Shown here one piece after another: positions 8,665 to 22,104 of a DNA stretch of 24,276 nucleotides; within the stretch, counting starts at the first letter, position 1, and the number at the start of each line of letters is the position of its first letter. The notes below the pieces were generated by a model, which was given only the letters and a program-made list of their open reading frames with translations, was not told the DNA's origin and did not search any database. Both the position numbers and the translations under genes were made by a program. Origin of the DNA: Amanita rubescens (taxonomy: Eukaryota; Basidiomycota; Agaricomycetes; Agaricales; Amanitaceae); the NCBI GenBank assembly GCA_015039365.1, contig WION01000690.1:1-24276 (forward strand). The letters are read 5' to 3'.

Positions 8665-9007
8665 GGTGCTCGCAATCGAAAATGGAAGGCAGCGTGCATC
8701 ATCGGGGTAGCGGAAGCTCTCCCTAAAGCCCTCGGGGTCATCAGAGGTAGCACTGCTCTGAAACTAAATGAGGACAAAACAGAAAGCGAAAACAAATCAC
8801 ATACTGGGATAGCCTGCGCCCGAGATCAAGCCGGATTTAAAAACCGTGATCCGGCATCCAGATTCATGACAGTGGACCAAGGAGCTTGCTCATGCACTGG
8901 TCGCGACTCCCCTCGGTCACAGTTCACTCAAGCTGACTGACGCTCGCCCGAGGTCATGTGACTACACGCTCTGCTACTGTACAGCGCGACACTGCAGTTC
9001 ACACGAC
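8665..9007. promoter_or_regulatory. Divergent spacer between the 8202-8664 gene and EBP copy 1
   Basis: 343 bases. The left part (8665-8758) is open in frame with the minus-strand gene and is bounded by splice-like signals (TTTCAG acceptor near 8759-8764, GTATGT donor near 8803-8806 on the minus strand). No in-frame ATG for an upstream exon was found. The rest presumably holds the promoter of the gene at 9008; no TATA box is obvious. Confidence 0.35.
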
Positions 9008-9929
<922 letters not shown>

Positions 9930-10162
9930 TATCATCCTGGATTTATGCAGTCCATCTAACGTGTATATACCTTGATTTTATGATGATATATGCTTAGTCT
10001 CGTCAGACTTTTCATTGACACGGGGTGGATAGTGAACGGTAGATTATGTGGTTAATAAAACAAAGCGAGCGTTGGTGGTATAAAGTCGCATGAACAGTCC
10101 GAATGCTGCAGCGAGAATTAAGGATACGAAGTAGAGGGATACGTATGCTAACGTTCGTGTCT

Positions 10163-10407
10163 TCACTGCTCCGCCGACGCTGGTATCGGAGAAGTGTTTC
10201 CCCGCATTATCGTTAGCCAACTTATTATGGGTGTACATGCAGCATACCGAATCGCCGAACACTAACAAAAGCACATCAGTCTGAATGCAATATTTTGGCA
10301 AACTGAGAGAACAATGAAGTGGTCATCGCGTGGCTCCACTTCTAGGGGCGTTGTGATCATAGGGACATAGTTATTAGCAAGAGGAAAGCCTGTCGAAAGA
10401 GGATGTT
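10163..10407 (-). pseudogene. Kre9/Knh1-domain gene, 3' relic
   Basis: A copy of the last three exons of the gene at 12586-13270. Exon 3 is readable but altered (HPLSTGF to PRDDHFIV). The donor of the next intron has been lost by a deletion of about 7 bases relative to GTTTGTAAGT in the intact copy. The small VFGDS exon is present. The acceptor of the last intron is mutated from CAG to CGG. The final exon still reads GNTSP and ends in TGA at 10163-10165. Exons 1 and 2 are absent. An 85-codon open frame over this stretch that looks like a small membrane protein is an artefact of reading through the former introns, and it has no ATG start. Confidence 0.8.
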
Positions 10408-10412
10408 TTACA

Positions 10413-11321
10413 TCCGTTCACGCCCGTAGACAACTCTCATTGCTGCTGGCAGCCCCCAGGCTTACGACGTGCATTGACTTATCCGTTCGATCGAAGCGTA
10501 AAAGCATAGGATCTACGACCAGTTACTGGCTCGCTGCTTTTGCGTCAAACTGCAGGTTCTCCTTGAGCCTTGGCCTCGCCACCAAAAGATTACGCTCTGA
10601 GTGTGTGTCCACGATTACCCTTAAATAAAGTGACGCGTTTGCTGCATCCGATAGTAAGAACTTCGTTGCAGGTTGTACATGATCTGATCCCGACAAAAAT
10701 CCGGGCTTTGCTTGCCCCCCCCTCGCTTTTTATTTTCGAACCTGCCCTGCTTTCAATAAAAAAGTTTCGCTCAGCTTGTAATGACGACATCACCTTTCCG
10801 CATTGTCGGCGTACTTGTTGAAATATGTTTTCTTCGCGGCGTGCGTATTTGAGGTTTTTGTGGGTCTGAGAGACAGACGAATTTAACAAGGGTCGCGCTT
10901 AGCGGGCTCTCTAAAAAATTAGTGTGGACTCAGTAAGCAGTTCTTGCCTTTCACTGGGGTCCGGCAAGGTCACGAACTTCGAACGATCATGAAATGTGGA
11001 TCTATCGAAATTGGAATAAATAAAGACGAACTGGCCTGCGAGCACGGGAGTTAGGAAGTACCGAGATGTTCTTACGAAATATTCTCTTGAGCCAAATGTC
11101 AACGAAATGTTTCTACTTTTGGAAACAGTTTCACACCAATATCCCTGGGAAGATTAGCTATTCGTTGATAATCCCTTCTACGGTTGACCAGGTCAAAAAT
11201 CCTATTAAGCTTCTCTACCCCGGTCTTGCGGAGTTCAAAGCGGCATCGAATAGGGCAACCATGAAATAGGTCCGTGCCTGTAATACAGCGCCGAGCGCTG
11301 AGCGCTCTGGGAACCCTTGAG
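10413..11321. other. Gene-poor spacer between the duplicated units
   Basis: About 900 bases between the two duplicated units. I see no convincing gene. The longest frame (10590-10889, minus) starts at TTG and has no recognisable motif. A run of eight C residues lies near 10716-10723, and AT-rich tracts surround it. Confidence 0.4.
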
Positions 11322-12858
<1,537 letters not shown>

Positions 12859-13379
12859 ATTAAAAAACCATGTCAATTTAGAAAAAACTCAAGGCCATAA
12901 CGCACTGATATCCAAATTCTCGCTATTGTTCCCCGAGTGTCCCAACAGAATAAAGCTCGTCGCGTTTTGCAACTCAGATGGGATATTCGAAGTGACTATA
13001 TGCACATAGTCACGACAGCGGGTCAGTTCAATCTTCCACGAAAAAGAAGAGCTGCATACCCCACGTGGCGTTGTACGTCTGGCCCATCACCCACTGGTTT
13101 CCAGCCGCAGGACTCGTAATCGTCGGGTCGAAAACAAGAAACTCATTGGGAGTCACGCCATTCTGGAGGTTCGTAACGCGATAATTGAAGTTGTACGTTG
13201 CCGGAATGGGTGTGGAGAAAACGGGAAGGGCGAGAGTCACAGCGAGCGTGGCGAGAATTTTCGTAAACATTATATGCGGGACAAGGGAGTAATTGAGCGT
13301 TGGTTATCAGAGAAAGAACGTTGAAGGAACGAAAGAAAAAAAGTGCGGATGGATATGGCCGTTTACCTATTTAATGATC

Positions 13380-13388
13380 GATATATAT
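13380..13388 (-). promoter_or_regulatory. TATA-like box upstream of the Kre9/Knh1-domain gene
   Basis: A TATATAT run on the minus strand, about 110 nt upstream of the ATG at 13270, in a suitable position for the core promoter. Confidence 0.45.
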
Positions 13389-14025
13389 GCTCGGTTGAGA
13401 TGTAGTACCATATTTGGACCATAGTTATTAGTGACCCCGCTATGCCCATGGTTTCACAACTGCGGCATCAAAGTCAGTGATGTCGATTTTGCGATATTTA
13501 TGGCTTCATCTTCAGCTAGGCATGAGATCGAGACCTCACTCAGGCTCCTGTGCCTTTTCATGAGATTCTACATACCATTCATTGTAGCAATAGATTTGCC
13601 AAGTGTAGAATTCTATCTGACAAGTTACGTGAATCAGGTGCATGTGAGATGCGATGGTTGCGTAGGTGTCGTCATCAACGAAACGCGTATTGTATTCACG
13701 GTCCATGCAGTCCAAGACAAAAATAGAAAAAGCTTCGAATTCCGGAGTAGTATATGATTCTTAGTATTACGGTTCCCTAAACAGAGGAACAACTAGAGAT
13801 GCACCAGTCAGCTACAAGTCGAAAGCAAACACAATGGAGTCTTACCCAAGTTTTTACATGTTGCAACATCAAATAAAAAACCGTCGGATATCAAACACGC
13901 TGCCACGAACGGATAGCCTTGCAAAGGATAATCACCCCTCGTCGGCCTCAACCGAGGAAGCGTTCCTGGATATCATGATTTGCCGATAAACTCGCGGGTA
14001 TTTGCGTACGAACTTACCACCGCCT

Positions 14026-14229
14026 CTACAGAGATTTGCCACTCCACTCCGTCCCATCCGCGCCTATATGAAGATCGTCCACCTTCTGCGGGCTGGACCG
14101 TTTGAAGTAATTCAGACTTGTCACAGGTTTGTGGCCATATGGACGTTGGCAGGGCAAACACGCAGAATTAGCAAAGCCGAGGATGAGAAGCACGGTGAGA
14201 TAACCGGTCGCAGTATAGTGAAACAACAT
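14026..14229 (-). CDS. Candidate small secreted peptide, low confidence
   Basis: A 67-residue frame with a true ATG. The first 23 residues look like a signal peptide (MLFHYTATGYLTVLLILGF, then ANSA) followed by CLPC and a polar mature part of about 44 residues with only these two Cys. A GTAAGT donor lies just after the stop on the minus strand, which hints that the real gene model may be spliced differently. No family is recognised, and the frame could be chance. Confidence 0.25.
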   Translation of the reverse strand: MLFHYTATGYLTVLLILGFANSACLPCQRPYGHKPVTSLNYFKRSSPQKVDDLHIGADGTEWSGKSL

Positions 14230-14758
14230 GGAAGACTTGGCCAGCGTATCTTGCGAGGTGGGTATTTGAGGTATGTCAAGATAGGAGGCATGATGTCAAT
14301 TTCGACTGGATACTGTGGAGTCGACTGACATCTTAGAGCTGTCACTGAACACTCCACGAGCTGTGTTGAGATAACGTGCGTAGCTGAGACTTTTGAACAG
14401 GTCCAGAGTAAACTGTTGACTGCGCTGGCATCTACTTCACTGAATCACGGAACCTTGCAGCCGGTTTTTCGAGGTTTTTCGTGCCTAAGGGAGCTTGGCA
14501 TTATGTACCTGCCGCTAGATGCGGATTGAGAGAACCAATAGTTCCGTCAGGGTGTATGGCAATGCCGTGTCAGAAGGCTCGAGGCTTGAGAGTCAGGAAA
14601 AAATTCGCACGACCAAGGCTCAAAGTGCTCTGGAACTCGTGAAAGCATCGTATAGTATTATCATCATGCATAAGTGAATCGTTCCTCTATGGCATATGTT
14701 CCGTCCAGAAAAGAGAAAGGTATGAAGATCGTAGTTTAGGGGCTCCCCATGCATCGCA

Positions 14759-17531
14759 TCATCTTGCTTCGATCACAGCCATCGCATCGGCGACATTCTC
14801 CCGAAATGCATCAAGGCCGATCATGTCGATAATCCCAGCCTTCTTGAACGTCTTGAACACTCTAGACCTCGTGTGGGCAAGGTACAGCCCCACCCCTCGG
14901 CTCTGGACAAGTCATTGAGCATCATGAACGGTATCAGTACGAAAAGGGGCTTTACCTTGTATTCTTCCAATAACTCGTAAAATATCTGCGCTGCGCTGCA
15001 CAAACATCTGATTCAACCTCTAGCTGTGATAATTGGATACAGTAACTCACGAAGCATCACATGTATCTACATCGGCCAAATGGAAGACCAGGACAGAGGC
15101 TTCTCGTCTGCTGGGCGCTTCCGATGGATGATGTCGCTGAGGTCCATATAGCTCCAACCGACGGAGACGTTCTGCCACCCCACCCGATGAGCCTCATGTC
15201 AAAGATACGAATTCCGAGAATTACCTTTGAGCTGTGCGGTATTGGCTATAACGCTCATGAATAACGTACAACATGACCAGGTCATCACACTTACCAAAGT
15301 CTAAATTCTCGCGAATCCGGACGATGAGCACCCCAGCCACATTCTCGTTAGCCTCGGGAGCATCGGCATTCTCGTTCTCGCTGATCGGTATCCAAGAGTC
15401 GGTTCCTGGAATGCGTGCCTGTCAAGCATAGCGTGATGAGAATAATCCGTCAAGCATGGATTCAAAAGTGACACACCAAAATGTTCATACGAGTTTTGGA
15501 TGATCGGTGGACGACCATGAGGAGTGATATGATCAGACTGGTGACAATTCCAACCTCAACGTCCCAGTTGATGGAAAACACAAAAGTTGACATCATGAGT
15601 GCGAAATCGGCCCATGACTTCATCCTAAGATTGCATAGCTGATCAAGTCAAGGACTGTAAGAGATAATGCGCAGTACCCACTTCCAATAATACCTGATAT
15701 CATGCGGTGCTTCCGCCAAAAGGGAGAATACGATCAAGCAAATTCTATCCACGGATCAGAGAGCACGAGATGGAGAGTCATGAACCACATACATGGCACC
15801 CAAGACGCATTTCGGAAGATAGTAGATGTATGGCAACATGAAAAATGTTACAAAGAGCACGATACTCGAGCATACGAGGGAGGACATCTGAGAGCGAGCC
15901 CCGACATCTGCGTTGACCCGAGTCCTGGCAACAATTTCACGATGCGTCCCATGTCAGGCATTATGTACACTTACCTAGCGATTGAACCATACGCAGGCAA
16001 TGTTCCTTGCACAAAAGATCCAACAATGTTGCTCACGCCCAATGCAACGAGCTCCCGATTGGGACTGATGGAATAACCGAATCGTGCCGAGTTTTGCTTC
16101 GCAGCTGCAATGCTATCCAAAAAGCCTACTACTGCAATTACGCTAAGCGCGGGTTATTGCTTATACCCTTGAATCGGATCATGAAACGTACACTGCCGTC
16201 GAAGTGGTTTTACGTATGTATTTGAAGTTCTTGCTGGTGATTGGGAAATGGACCAAAGATGACCCGGTATTGATAGGTATGGATCCAAGGATATCAACGC
16301 CCTGTAAGTCCCAACGGTAGCGGGCAGATAGTACTTAAGCTCTGTCGTAAGCGGGACTGGTCAGACATTAATGATATGCTTACTTGTAGAAACAACTACG
16401 ACGATCAAGATTTCAGGTAAATTATATATCCACCACTTGTTTTTGAAAAGGCCTTTGAATGCGCGGAACAACACAAGAGACAATAATGCTCCAAAACTGA
16501 TAATGGCAGTCATCTTATGTCCATGGGTGAATACATTCTGGATCAAGAACTGTAACTTTTGCAACGCCGTTTCCGGATCAACTAAGTGCTGCAATGCAGT
16601 GAGGCCAAACATGGGTATAAATTGCTCTCTAAGAAACTTTGAGCCACCAGTCTCGATTCAACAAGGATTTGACTCACATCATGATGATGATCGCAACAGC
16701 GGTGATGAAGCCCCTCAACAACGCTCGGCTCAAAACGACATCAATGAAACCCAAGCGGAAGAACCCAAGAATAAACGTGAACAGTCCAGCTTGTAACGTT
16801 ATAACCGTTGCAACCGCGATTCCCACATCGTGTTTATGGGCCAAGTGCGGATCGGTGGAACGCAGATCGTGATTGTACTCTTGCACAGCTTGGCCAATAA
16901 GCAAACTCAGCGCTGCCTCTGGTGCCACGTTAAGCTGTTTTGATGATCCGAGCAGCGCATACACAAGGCCTGGGATGGACGCAGAGAACTAACAATGGAT
17001 GTAGGTGAGCTGGCATGCGCAGCGCATTATTTTTAGGTTACTCACCAAACCCGTCACAGGACTGAGCTTCGCCAAAGAAGTAGCGTAACTGACGCTCAAA
17101 GGTATCAATATAGAAGCAACGCTAATCCCAGCCAGTAGATCGCCTCCCAACCTGTAAAAACAGAAGTGCATGTGGGCGCATTCAAACAACGGTGACGGAA
17201 TCTGCCACTTACAGCGAGTAAGAGTAGTTCGGGACCCATGAAAGCGAGGGTATATAGTATTTCGCCCTTTTCACAAATGTTGAATGCGACACCTTGGTCC
17301 GCAGAGCTAGGACCGTGTTGATCAACACACGACAACGGGCGGCACAACAGCAGAAAACTTACTTGGTCGTGGTCCCTGTCCACGTCCCTGCGGGTGCGAC
17401 ATTAAGCTTGAACTTCCAGACTCGACATCCAGCAAAGGCGTCCTCTCACCACTAGGAGGGACGGCGTCCATGCCCCTCAGTGACGTGGTTGAATCTGCCA
17501 GAGCCTCGTTCTCGAAGGGCCTTGGTGGCAT
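14759..17531 (-). CDS. SulP (SLC26-type) anion transporter with STAS domain
   Basis: Fifteen exons: 17531-17363, 17306-17213, 17151-17046, 16988-16678, 16628-16384, 16333-16192, 16142-15975, 15924-15793, 15744-15682, 15624-15477, 15418-15295, 15245-15225, 15171-15051, 14995-14956 and 14902-14759; 675 residues, every junction in phase. The cytosolic N-terminus (about 70 residues) has a TPLLD motif. The transporter core starts at KYYIPSLSWVPNYSYSL and holds the SulP signature (about 90-123, GGDLLAGISVAS and AKLSPVTGL) and QLNVAPEAALSLLIGQ. A C-terminal STAS domain follows from about residue 550 (VLIVRIRENLDF, VLVFHLADVDTCDASAAQ). The layout resembles the fungal subgroup around yeast YGR125W rather than the plasma-membrane sulfate permeases Sul1/2, so a vacuolar or other internal role is possible. 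Exon 12 has only 21 nt. Confidence 0.92.
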
Positions 17532-17761
17532 TTTTACAGCACTTGGAAGTGGGCAGAGAAGGCTATTATTAATAATGTAAGGTCTCCTTTGAATGGAGCG
17601 GATGCATGAGGCGTGTGTGCCCGGGCCGGGAGAATGTGACTCCGGAATTGATCCAAACTAACGGATTCTAACGTCTTTTATGGTAATGTACAGTGGGAGT
17701 CGTTTAAGCTCCCTTCCGAATCATCGTTCGAGGCTCTCTTCTGAGTTACCCACTCAATTGC

Positions 17762-18283
17762 ATGCAATGTTTTGGGGGAAGAGCATGCTTCCAAGATGGA
17801 GTAACCCTCGAACTGCTTCCAATGGTGCGACTTCCAGGCTCGAGCTGGCGTAAAAACAAACCTCGGTGGTGGTATTCAAGTAATGCGAATTTGGAAGCAG
17901 CTCGTCAACTGGCTTTGCAAGGGCGACAATCGCTTAAAATTCCACGAGACTTGCCCATTGAAGAATACACGGACGATGGACCATCCTCCATCAATTCAAA
18001 TGTTATCTACGTGCCAGAATTGACCAACCAAGTGGTACTAGATTCCTTTATCCTCACGAACGATCTACTCTACATATTTCAGTTCTCGATCGGTAAGGAT
18101 CATGACATCAAGCCGGGGCTCATCGACTTTATCCGCAAATGTCCTGGGTCTCCATCTATGGACAAATGTCGTTTCGTATTCATCCACCCATCCAATCACA
18201 CGTTGGTATGCCCACAGCCACGGAATCTCGAGATGCAAGAACTACGCCCATGCTCCGCGGTGCTTGACTTTGACAAATTGTGA
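17762..18283 (+). CDS. C-terminal fragment of a Crinkler-like/REase-fold protein
   Basis: 173 residues in one open frame from an ATG at 17762. The second half (VIYVPELTNQVVLDSFILTN, then LLYIFQFSIGKDHDIKPGL and CRFVFIHPS) matches, from memory, the C-terminal block of the large agaricomycete families related to Crinkler (CRN) proteins, where an Asp and a Q-x-S/T...K segment form part of a restriction-endonuclease-like fold. The first half (GVTLELLPMVRLPGSS) also fits the region that precedes this block. Full-length relatives are several times longer and usually have an N-terminal ubiquitin-like header or P-loop ATPase; neither is visible upstream. This is most likely a truncated remnant, although the open frame suggests a recent or tolerated loss. 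It is divergent to the SulP gene with only 230 bases between them. Confidence 0.5.
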   Translation: MQCFGGRACFQDGVTLELLPMVRLPGSSWRKNKPRWWYSSNANLEAARQLALQGRQSLKIPRDLPIEEYTDDGPSSINSNVIYVPELTNQVVLDSFILTNDLLYIFQFSIGKDHDIKPGLIDFIRKCPGSPSMDKCRFVFIHPSNHTLVCPQPRNLEMQELRPCSAVLDFDKL

Positions 18284-18503
18284 TGTAGTACTTTCCTTCA
18301 TTGAATCAATTAGTCGAATGCCACGAGTAAAAATATAGCGTCATCTTACAGTAAAGGAAGGATTGGACTGACCTGCTTGCGCCTCGTACTTACCTTTCGG
18401 ATTATCAGATAATCCGATCGCATTTAATCTGGAATTGATCCCACAAATACTAACTGTACATCTAGTCGTAGACTTTAAGGGGATTTATATTACATTATTA
18501 CAC

Positions 18504-20318
18504 TTAGAGCCAGCGTCCCTTATGAGCGTTCAAGACCATGGGCGCCGAACCTGACGCGCCCTCTCTCACAGGTGTCCCTGACAGAATGGCGGGATGTCGC
18601 ATGGCCGTTACGGTGCTTTGTCCGTCCACTGTGGGCCAAGTAACCGATAGCTGTCTGATCTCATCGTCCGTCCTCGACGGAAGAGGGTTACTCTCTTTCC
18701 CAAATGCTTCTTCAGGTGATAATCTGCCAAGGGATCGGAGCCATTGCCCAACGGCAGCTAGGGAAACTTGGACTTCCCAAGATCCGCCCTCCTGCGAATT
18801 GAGTGTCGGCAGACGGCGAAAAGAGGATATATTAAGACGTACGGTGATCGTTTTGGCAAGTGCCACATGGATTCCGAATGCCAGAAGATATCCTGCCGTA
18901 TGATCCAATACCTGCGCTGGGAAAGGTCTGGGCATTAATGAAGGCGTGTCATTTCCGGCCTCTGGATGAGAAGAAAGATATTCATAATACGCTTTCCCTT
19001 CTTCATGATTGAAACCCGTTGCCGTTTGCACCAAGGAATCAAACTGAAAAATAGATGAAACATTCATCGAAACGAAATAGGGGGATTTCTTACGCCTCTG
19101 CGGTCTTTCCATGGTCCGTCCCAGCCCCACGCAGTTAGATTGGCGCAAACGATTCCGGGTCTCAGCTCCACAAGTTCCTCGACTCCGAAACCTTTGGCCT
19201 CTAAGCCGCCCGGACGATACGCTTGCAGAAAAACATCACAGTTGCGTGCCAAATCAACCAAGGAAGCATGATCTGACGCTGCCGTCAAATCGAGTTGTGT
19301 TGTGCGTTTCCCTAATGATGTCTCCACGTCAAGGAATGGCAACGAGGGAAGATTAGGTGATGTGATGAGAAGAGTATCCGCTCCATGAGCTTTAGAAGAA
19401 TCGCTATTAAGTGAAATTTAAAAAATGGTTGGAGTTGATTCTTACTCGCCAGAGTGCGACCGGCAATGGGCCCTGCGAGAACTCTGCTCAGATCAAGAAC
19501 GTGAATACCATCTAACGGCCGTGACGTTGATCCTACGAATTCACGTCTAGGTGCTTCACCGATCTTGTGAACTCTCACAGGTGGCACACCAGCCAATGAT
19601 CGAGCATGCTCATGTTGGTTCCATTCTTCAAATGACCGAAGAGCTGTTGCGCACATTCCCCTTGACGCAGCCTCTGTTTCAAACTCGACGGAATTCCACT
19701 GACGGATTGCTCCGGCAACTTTCTCTCTCGAAAGGGTGGGGGAGTCAGATAAACCCAGGATGGAGAGGATACCGCGCCGATGACTGAGTATGATTAAAAA
19801 AGTCAGCAGTGCACATAAAGAATTGTCGTCAACTCAACTGGGGAAAGTTGGTGTGTATCCTGACGAATCCGTCATCCTTCGTCCCGTACAAGCCGGCGAT
19901 AACGTCCCATACTTCACCCTGAGGGATCTGCCCATTAATCTTATACCAGGCTTCGTCCCCTGTTCAAACTAGTTAGCATCCAAGCTTTCCTCGTGCATCG
20001 GTGATTGGTGACTTACGAAAAGAAAGGGTCGCATGTCGAGCATCCACGCTCACATTCTGTTCTATCCCGGTTCGCAAAACATGCACATGAGCCGCAGACA
20101 ACCCGGCTAGTGCAACAGAGACCTGTTGATAAAAATTTCAGATATTATTCATAGATATTTGAAAGTTCCCGGACTTGTGCTGCAACGCCCAACCTGAAGG
20201 ACGAGTTGATGGCAGTGTCAGGATTTCCGGTGAGGAATAGTCTTGAGAGCAGTTCATCAGGAAGGCCAGTTGAGTGCCATATCGCTCGTAGTGCCGCCTC
20301 TGCTGTGGGTTTAGCCAT
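18504..20318 (-). CDS. Family III CoA-transferase (CaiB/BaiF-like)
   Basis: Six exons: 20318-20175, 20122-20017, 19959-19839, 19783-19446, 19389-19094 and 19043-18504; 514 residues, all phases consistent. The first intron has a weak GTCCGG donor. An N-terminal part (about 1-205; SSFRLGVAAQ, VWDVIAGLYGTKDDGF) precedes the classical family start PLDGIHVLDLSRVLAGP (about 212-228), then THGADTLLIT, LDLTAA, CDVFLQAYRPGGLEAKGFG and FDSLVQTATGF. VLDHTAGYLLAFG contains Asp382, which I take as the counterpart of the nucleophilic Asp in formyl-CoA transferase. Proteins of this family move CoA between carboxylic acids or racemise acyl-CoAs; the two-part layout is common in fungi. The start was chosen because MAKPTAEAALRAIW continues in frame through the splice; a longer frame at 20138-20368 is out of frame. 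The 5' end lies only 89 bases from a dead GTPase copy. Confidence 0.88.
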
Positions 20319-20407
20319 GCGTCAGCGTTTTGCGCTAACCGGGATCTGGTTTGCCGGTGATTGATCATGGCGTCAAGAAGAGGGTTAAGGTAATAAACAC
20401 AACACTT

Positions 20408-21200
20408 TCAATTATCCAACTTCTCCTTCAATTTCTGCGCGAGATCCTTCGCTTCCTCCATCGTCATGTCGCAACGTTTGACAAGCTCTTCTGTCGCGCT
20501 GCCAAGGGCAACTCTGCTCTCCTTTTTCTCCTGGGGGTTCTCCGAGTCACCCTCCGTTTGCGTCTCCGCAAACCTCTCCGTGAACCATACCATTGTGGGG
20601 ATTGCCATGGGTTACCCGTCCGTATCGCTTTTCTTGTCTTTTCCCGTGATTCCTCATACAGTTGGTCGAAAATATGGCGCCCCCCAGATATCCTCATTCT
20701 CCTTATCGCCGTGACGCACGCCACACAAGTGGGGTACATCTCGCGACTCATGAAGGATTCTCCATTCTGTGTCCACCAGTCATCTATCCCATTCTCTTCG
20801 TTCTCCAGCCCTGTAACGACTAGGACTATGGGGACGCGCCTCTGGCATATGATTTCGTGGGCAAGTCGCCAGTTCTTGACACCAGACTTGTTGATTCTCG
20901 GACCGCGCATACAGAATATAAGGAGACTGACGCCCGTTTCTAGCTTTCCGTGCAAGCTATAGAGCTGCAAGATTGCGTTATACTTTGCGAGTTGTGCAAC
21001 TGTCCCGCCTCGGGGTTCTTCCAAGCCGTGTCGTGCAGGTTGAACAACATTCCCTCGATATCCACTGTGTAGCAATTGCTCTCGGTCGTGCACCCTTCGG
21101 AACAGCCGGACACTGAAGAGTATTCCCTACGATCAAGTTCACGACCGAGCCCTTTCCCACTCCTGTATCTCCAAAAAATGATGACGTTCGGTGTCGACAT
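20408..21200 (-). pseudogene. P-loop GTPase-like gene, subfamily B, degenerate copy (G7)
   Basis: An isolated subfamily B copy about 12 kb from the main cluster. The ATG at 21200 (MSTPNVIIF) is followed by a run of six T where relatives have five, giving a +1 frameshift before the P-loop. The P-loop itself reads GDTGVGKGS, with Gly replacing a Ser. Further shifts occur near 21110-21125, in the switch II region near 21010-21025 (about the DTAGL codons), and near 20600-20610. The middle frame is well preserved (VSLLIFCMRGPRI, VTGLENEENGIDDWW), and so is the end (GSATEELVKRCDMTMEEAKD). The conserved B leader and a TATATA box are still present upstream. Its 3' end abuts the CoA-transferase start. 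Confidence 0.85.
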
Positions 21201-21300
21201 GGTCCAAAGGCAATGTTCAGTTTCAATAGAGACAACTTTACAACGATCGCTGACCGTATTAAGCTGAGATGCAATGGGATAATTCTCTCTTATATATCGC
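21201..21300 (-). promoter_or_regulatory. Relict subfamily B leader and TATA box
   Basis: Upstream of the G7 pseudogene the minus strand holds CGGTCAG (21250-21256), TTGAAACTGAACATTGCCTT directly before the ATG, and TATATA at 21291-21296. This is the same arrangement as the leaders at 5953-6006, 7176-7231 and 825-874. Confidence 0.6.
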
Positions 21301-21815
21301 GCCATGAATCATGATGTCACCCAGGGCCACGGATCTTATTCAAAAATGAACTTTATTCATTTACGCTGGTGAACTTTTGGCTACTGAACTGGCAATATTC
21401 TACGGCGCATCCGCAGTGTACAGAACCATACTAGAAGTTTGATCATACAGATGAATGTGTGCGGTGTGTACAACGTGCCATTTAAGGTTCCCTATACAAA
21501 GCAACGGGCACCATCACGGTCTTGTTCGGGAGGGTACTTAGAAATCTTTCTTTACTCCATGGAAGTTAAAGCTCACGAGGTAATACCATGCGGTTTATCT
21601 AACGGAGAACCAAAGCAACGGTTAGGAATGTGTTGGGTATGCACACACTCACAGAGATGCATCCTTGTTGTTATTGATGCCAAGGTCCGTTTTCGCAAAC
21701 CCTCTGCCGATATATGCTTCCAAACCATACTAGTAATAGAGCATCTGCATCCCATATACGAGTCAGGTTCTCTCGTCAGTACTGCCTTCTCCAGAATGGA
21801 ATAACCTTCGTTCCA
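21301..21815. other. Gene-free stretch between two GTPase relics
   Basis: About 515 bases. No gene, RNA or repeat is recognised. ACGTTGTACAC near 21468-21478 (minus strand) weakly resembles the distal upstream region of the other B copies, so the stretch may be old promoter DNA. Confidence 0.35.
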
Positions 21816-22014
21816 TCAATGCGTAACAGGTGTGCCCTTGGTCAACTTCCGGGCGAGGTCGTTCGCTTCCTCCACCGTCATCTCACAATGTCTCATAAGC
21901 TCCTCCGTTGCATTACCCAGGACCCCTCTGCGCCTTTTTGCGGTACCTCAATGATTTCCTTTAACCATTCCGCGGCAGGTACCACGTTCGGCAATTCAGT
22001 ATACTCTTCGGGAG
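21816..22014 (-). pseudogene. P-loop GTPase-like gene, subfamily B, C-terminal relic (G8)
   Basis: Only the last quarter of a subfamily B gene remains. From EEYTE and PAAEWLKEIIEVP the sequence passes a deletion and frameshift (the SGKHPEEIR segment is missing) and ends with LGNATEELMRHCEMTVEEAN, then DLARKLTKG and a stop at 21816-21818. No Walker A or switch region precedes it; the DNA upstream is the 3' flank of the sirtuin gene. Confidence 0.75.
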
Positions 22015-22104
22015 GCATCGCCACTAACCCAGACACTCAGGTTTAACATAGGATCTAATACTGACATTGTACTTGCTTTATAGTATCAACTGATCAGGAT
22101 ATAT

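Larger units (their letters stand above)
13271..14758. other. Long intergenic region with one candidate small secreted peptide
   Basis: About 1.5 kb between the Kre9-domain gene and the 3' end of the SulP gene. Apart from the promoter at its left end and the small frame at 14026-14229 described separately, I find no motif, repeat or coherent multi-exon gene. A 108-codon frame at 13431-13757 lacks an ATG start and looks random. Confidence 0.4.

Noticed and set aside
10044..10301. 85-codon frame that looks like a small two-helix membrane protein
   Set aside because: It starts at TTG and crosses former introns of a Kre9/Knh1-domain relic. The intact copy at 12586-13270 shows the true exon pattern.
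10590..10889. 99-codon frame on the minus strand between the duplicated units
   Set aside because: It starts at TTG, contains a poly-Gly stretch coming from a C-run, and has no recognisable motif.
13431..13757. 108-codon frame on the plus strand
   Set aside because: It starts at GTG, shows no domain, signal peptide or splice context, and looks like chance.
20138..20368. 76-codon frame at the 5' end of the CoA-transferase
   Set aside because: The conserved protein sequence is in another frame starting at the ATG at 20318; this frame ends inside the first intron.
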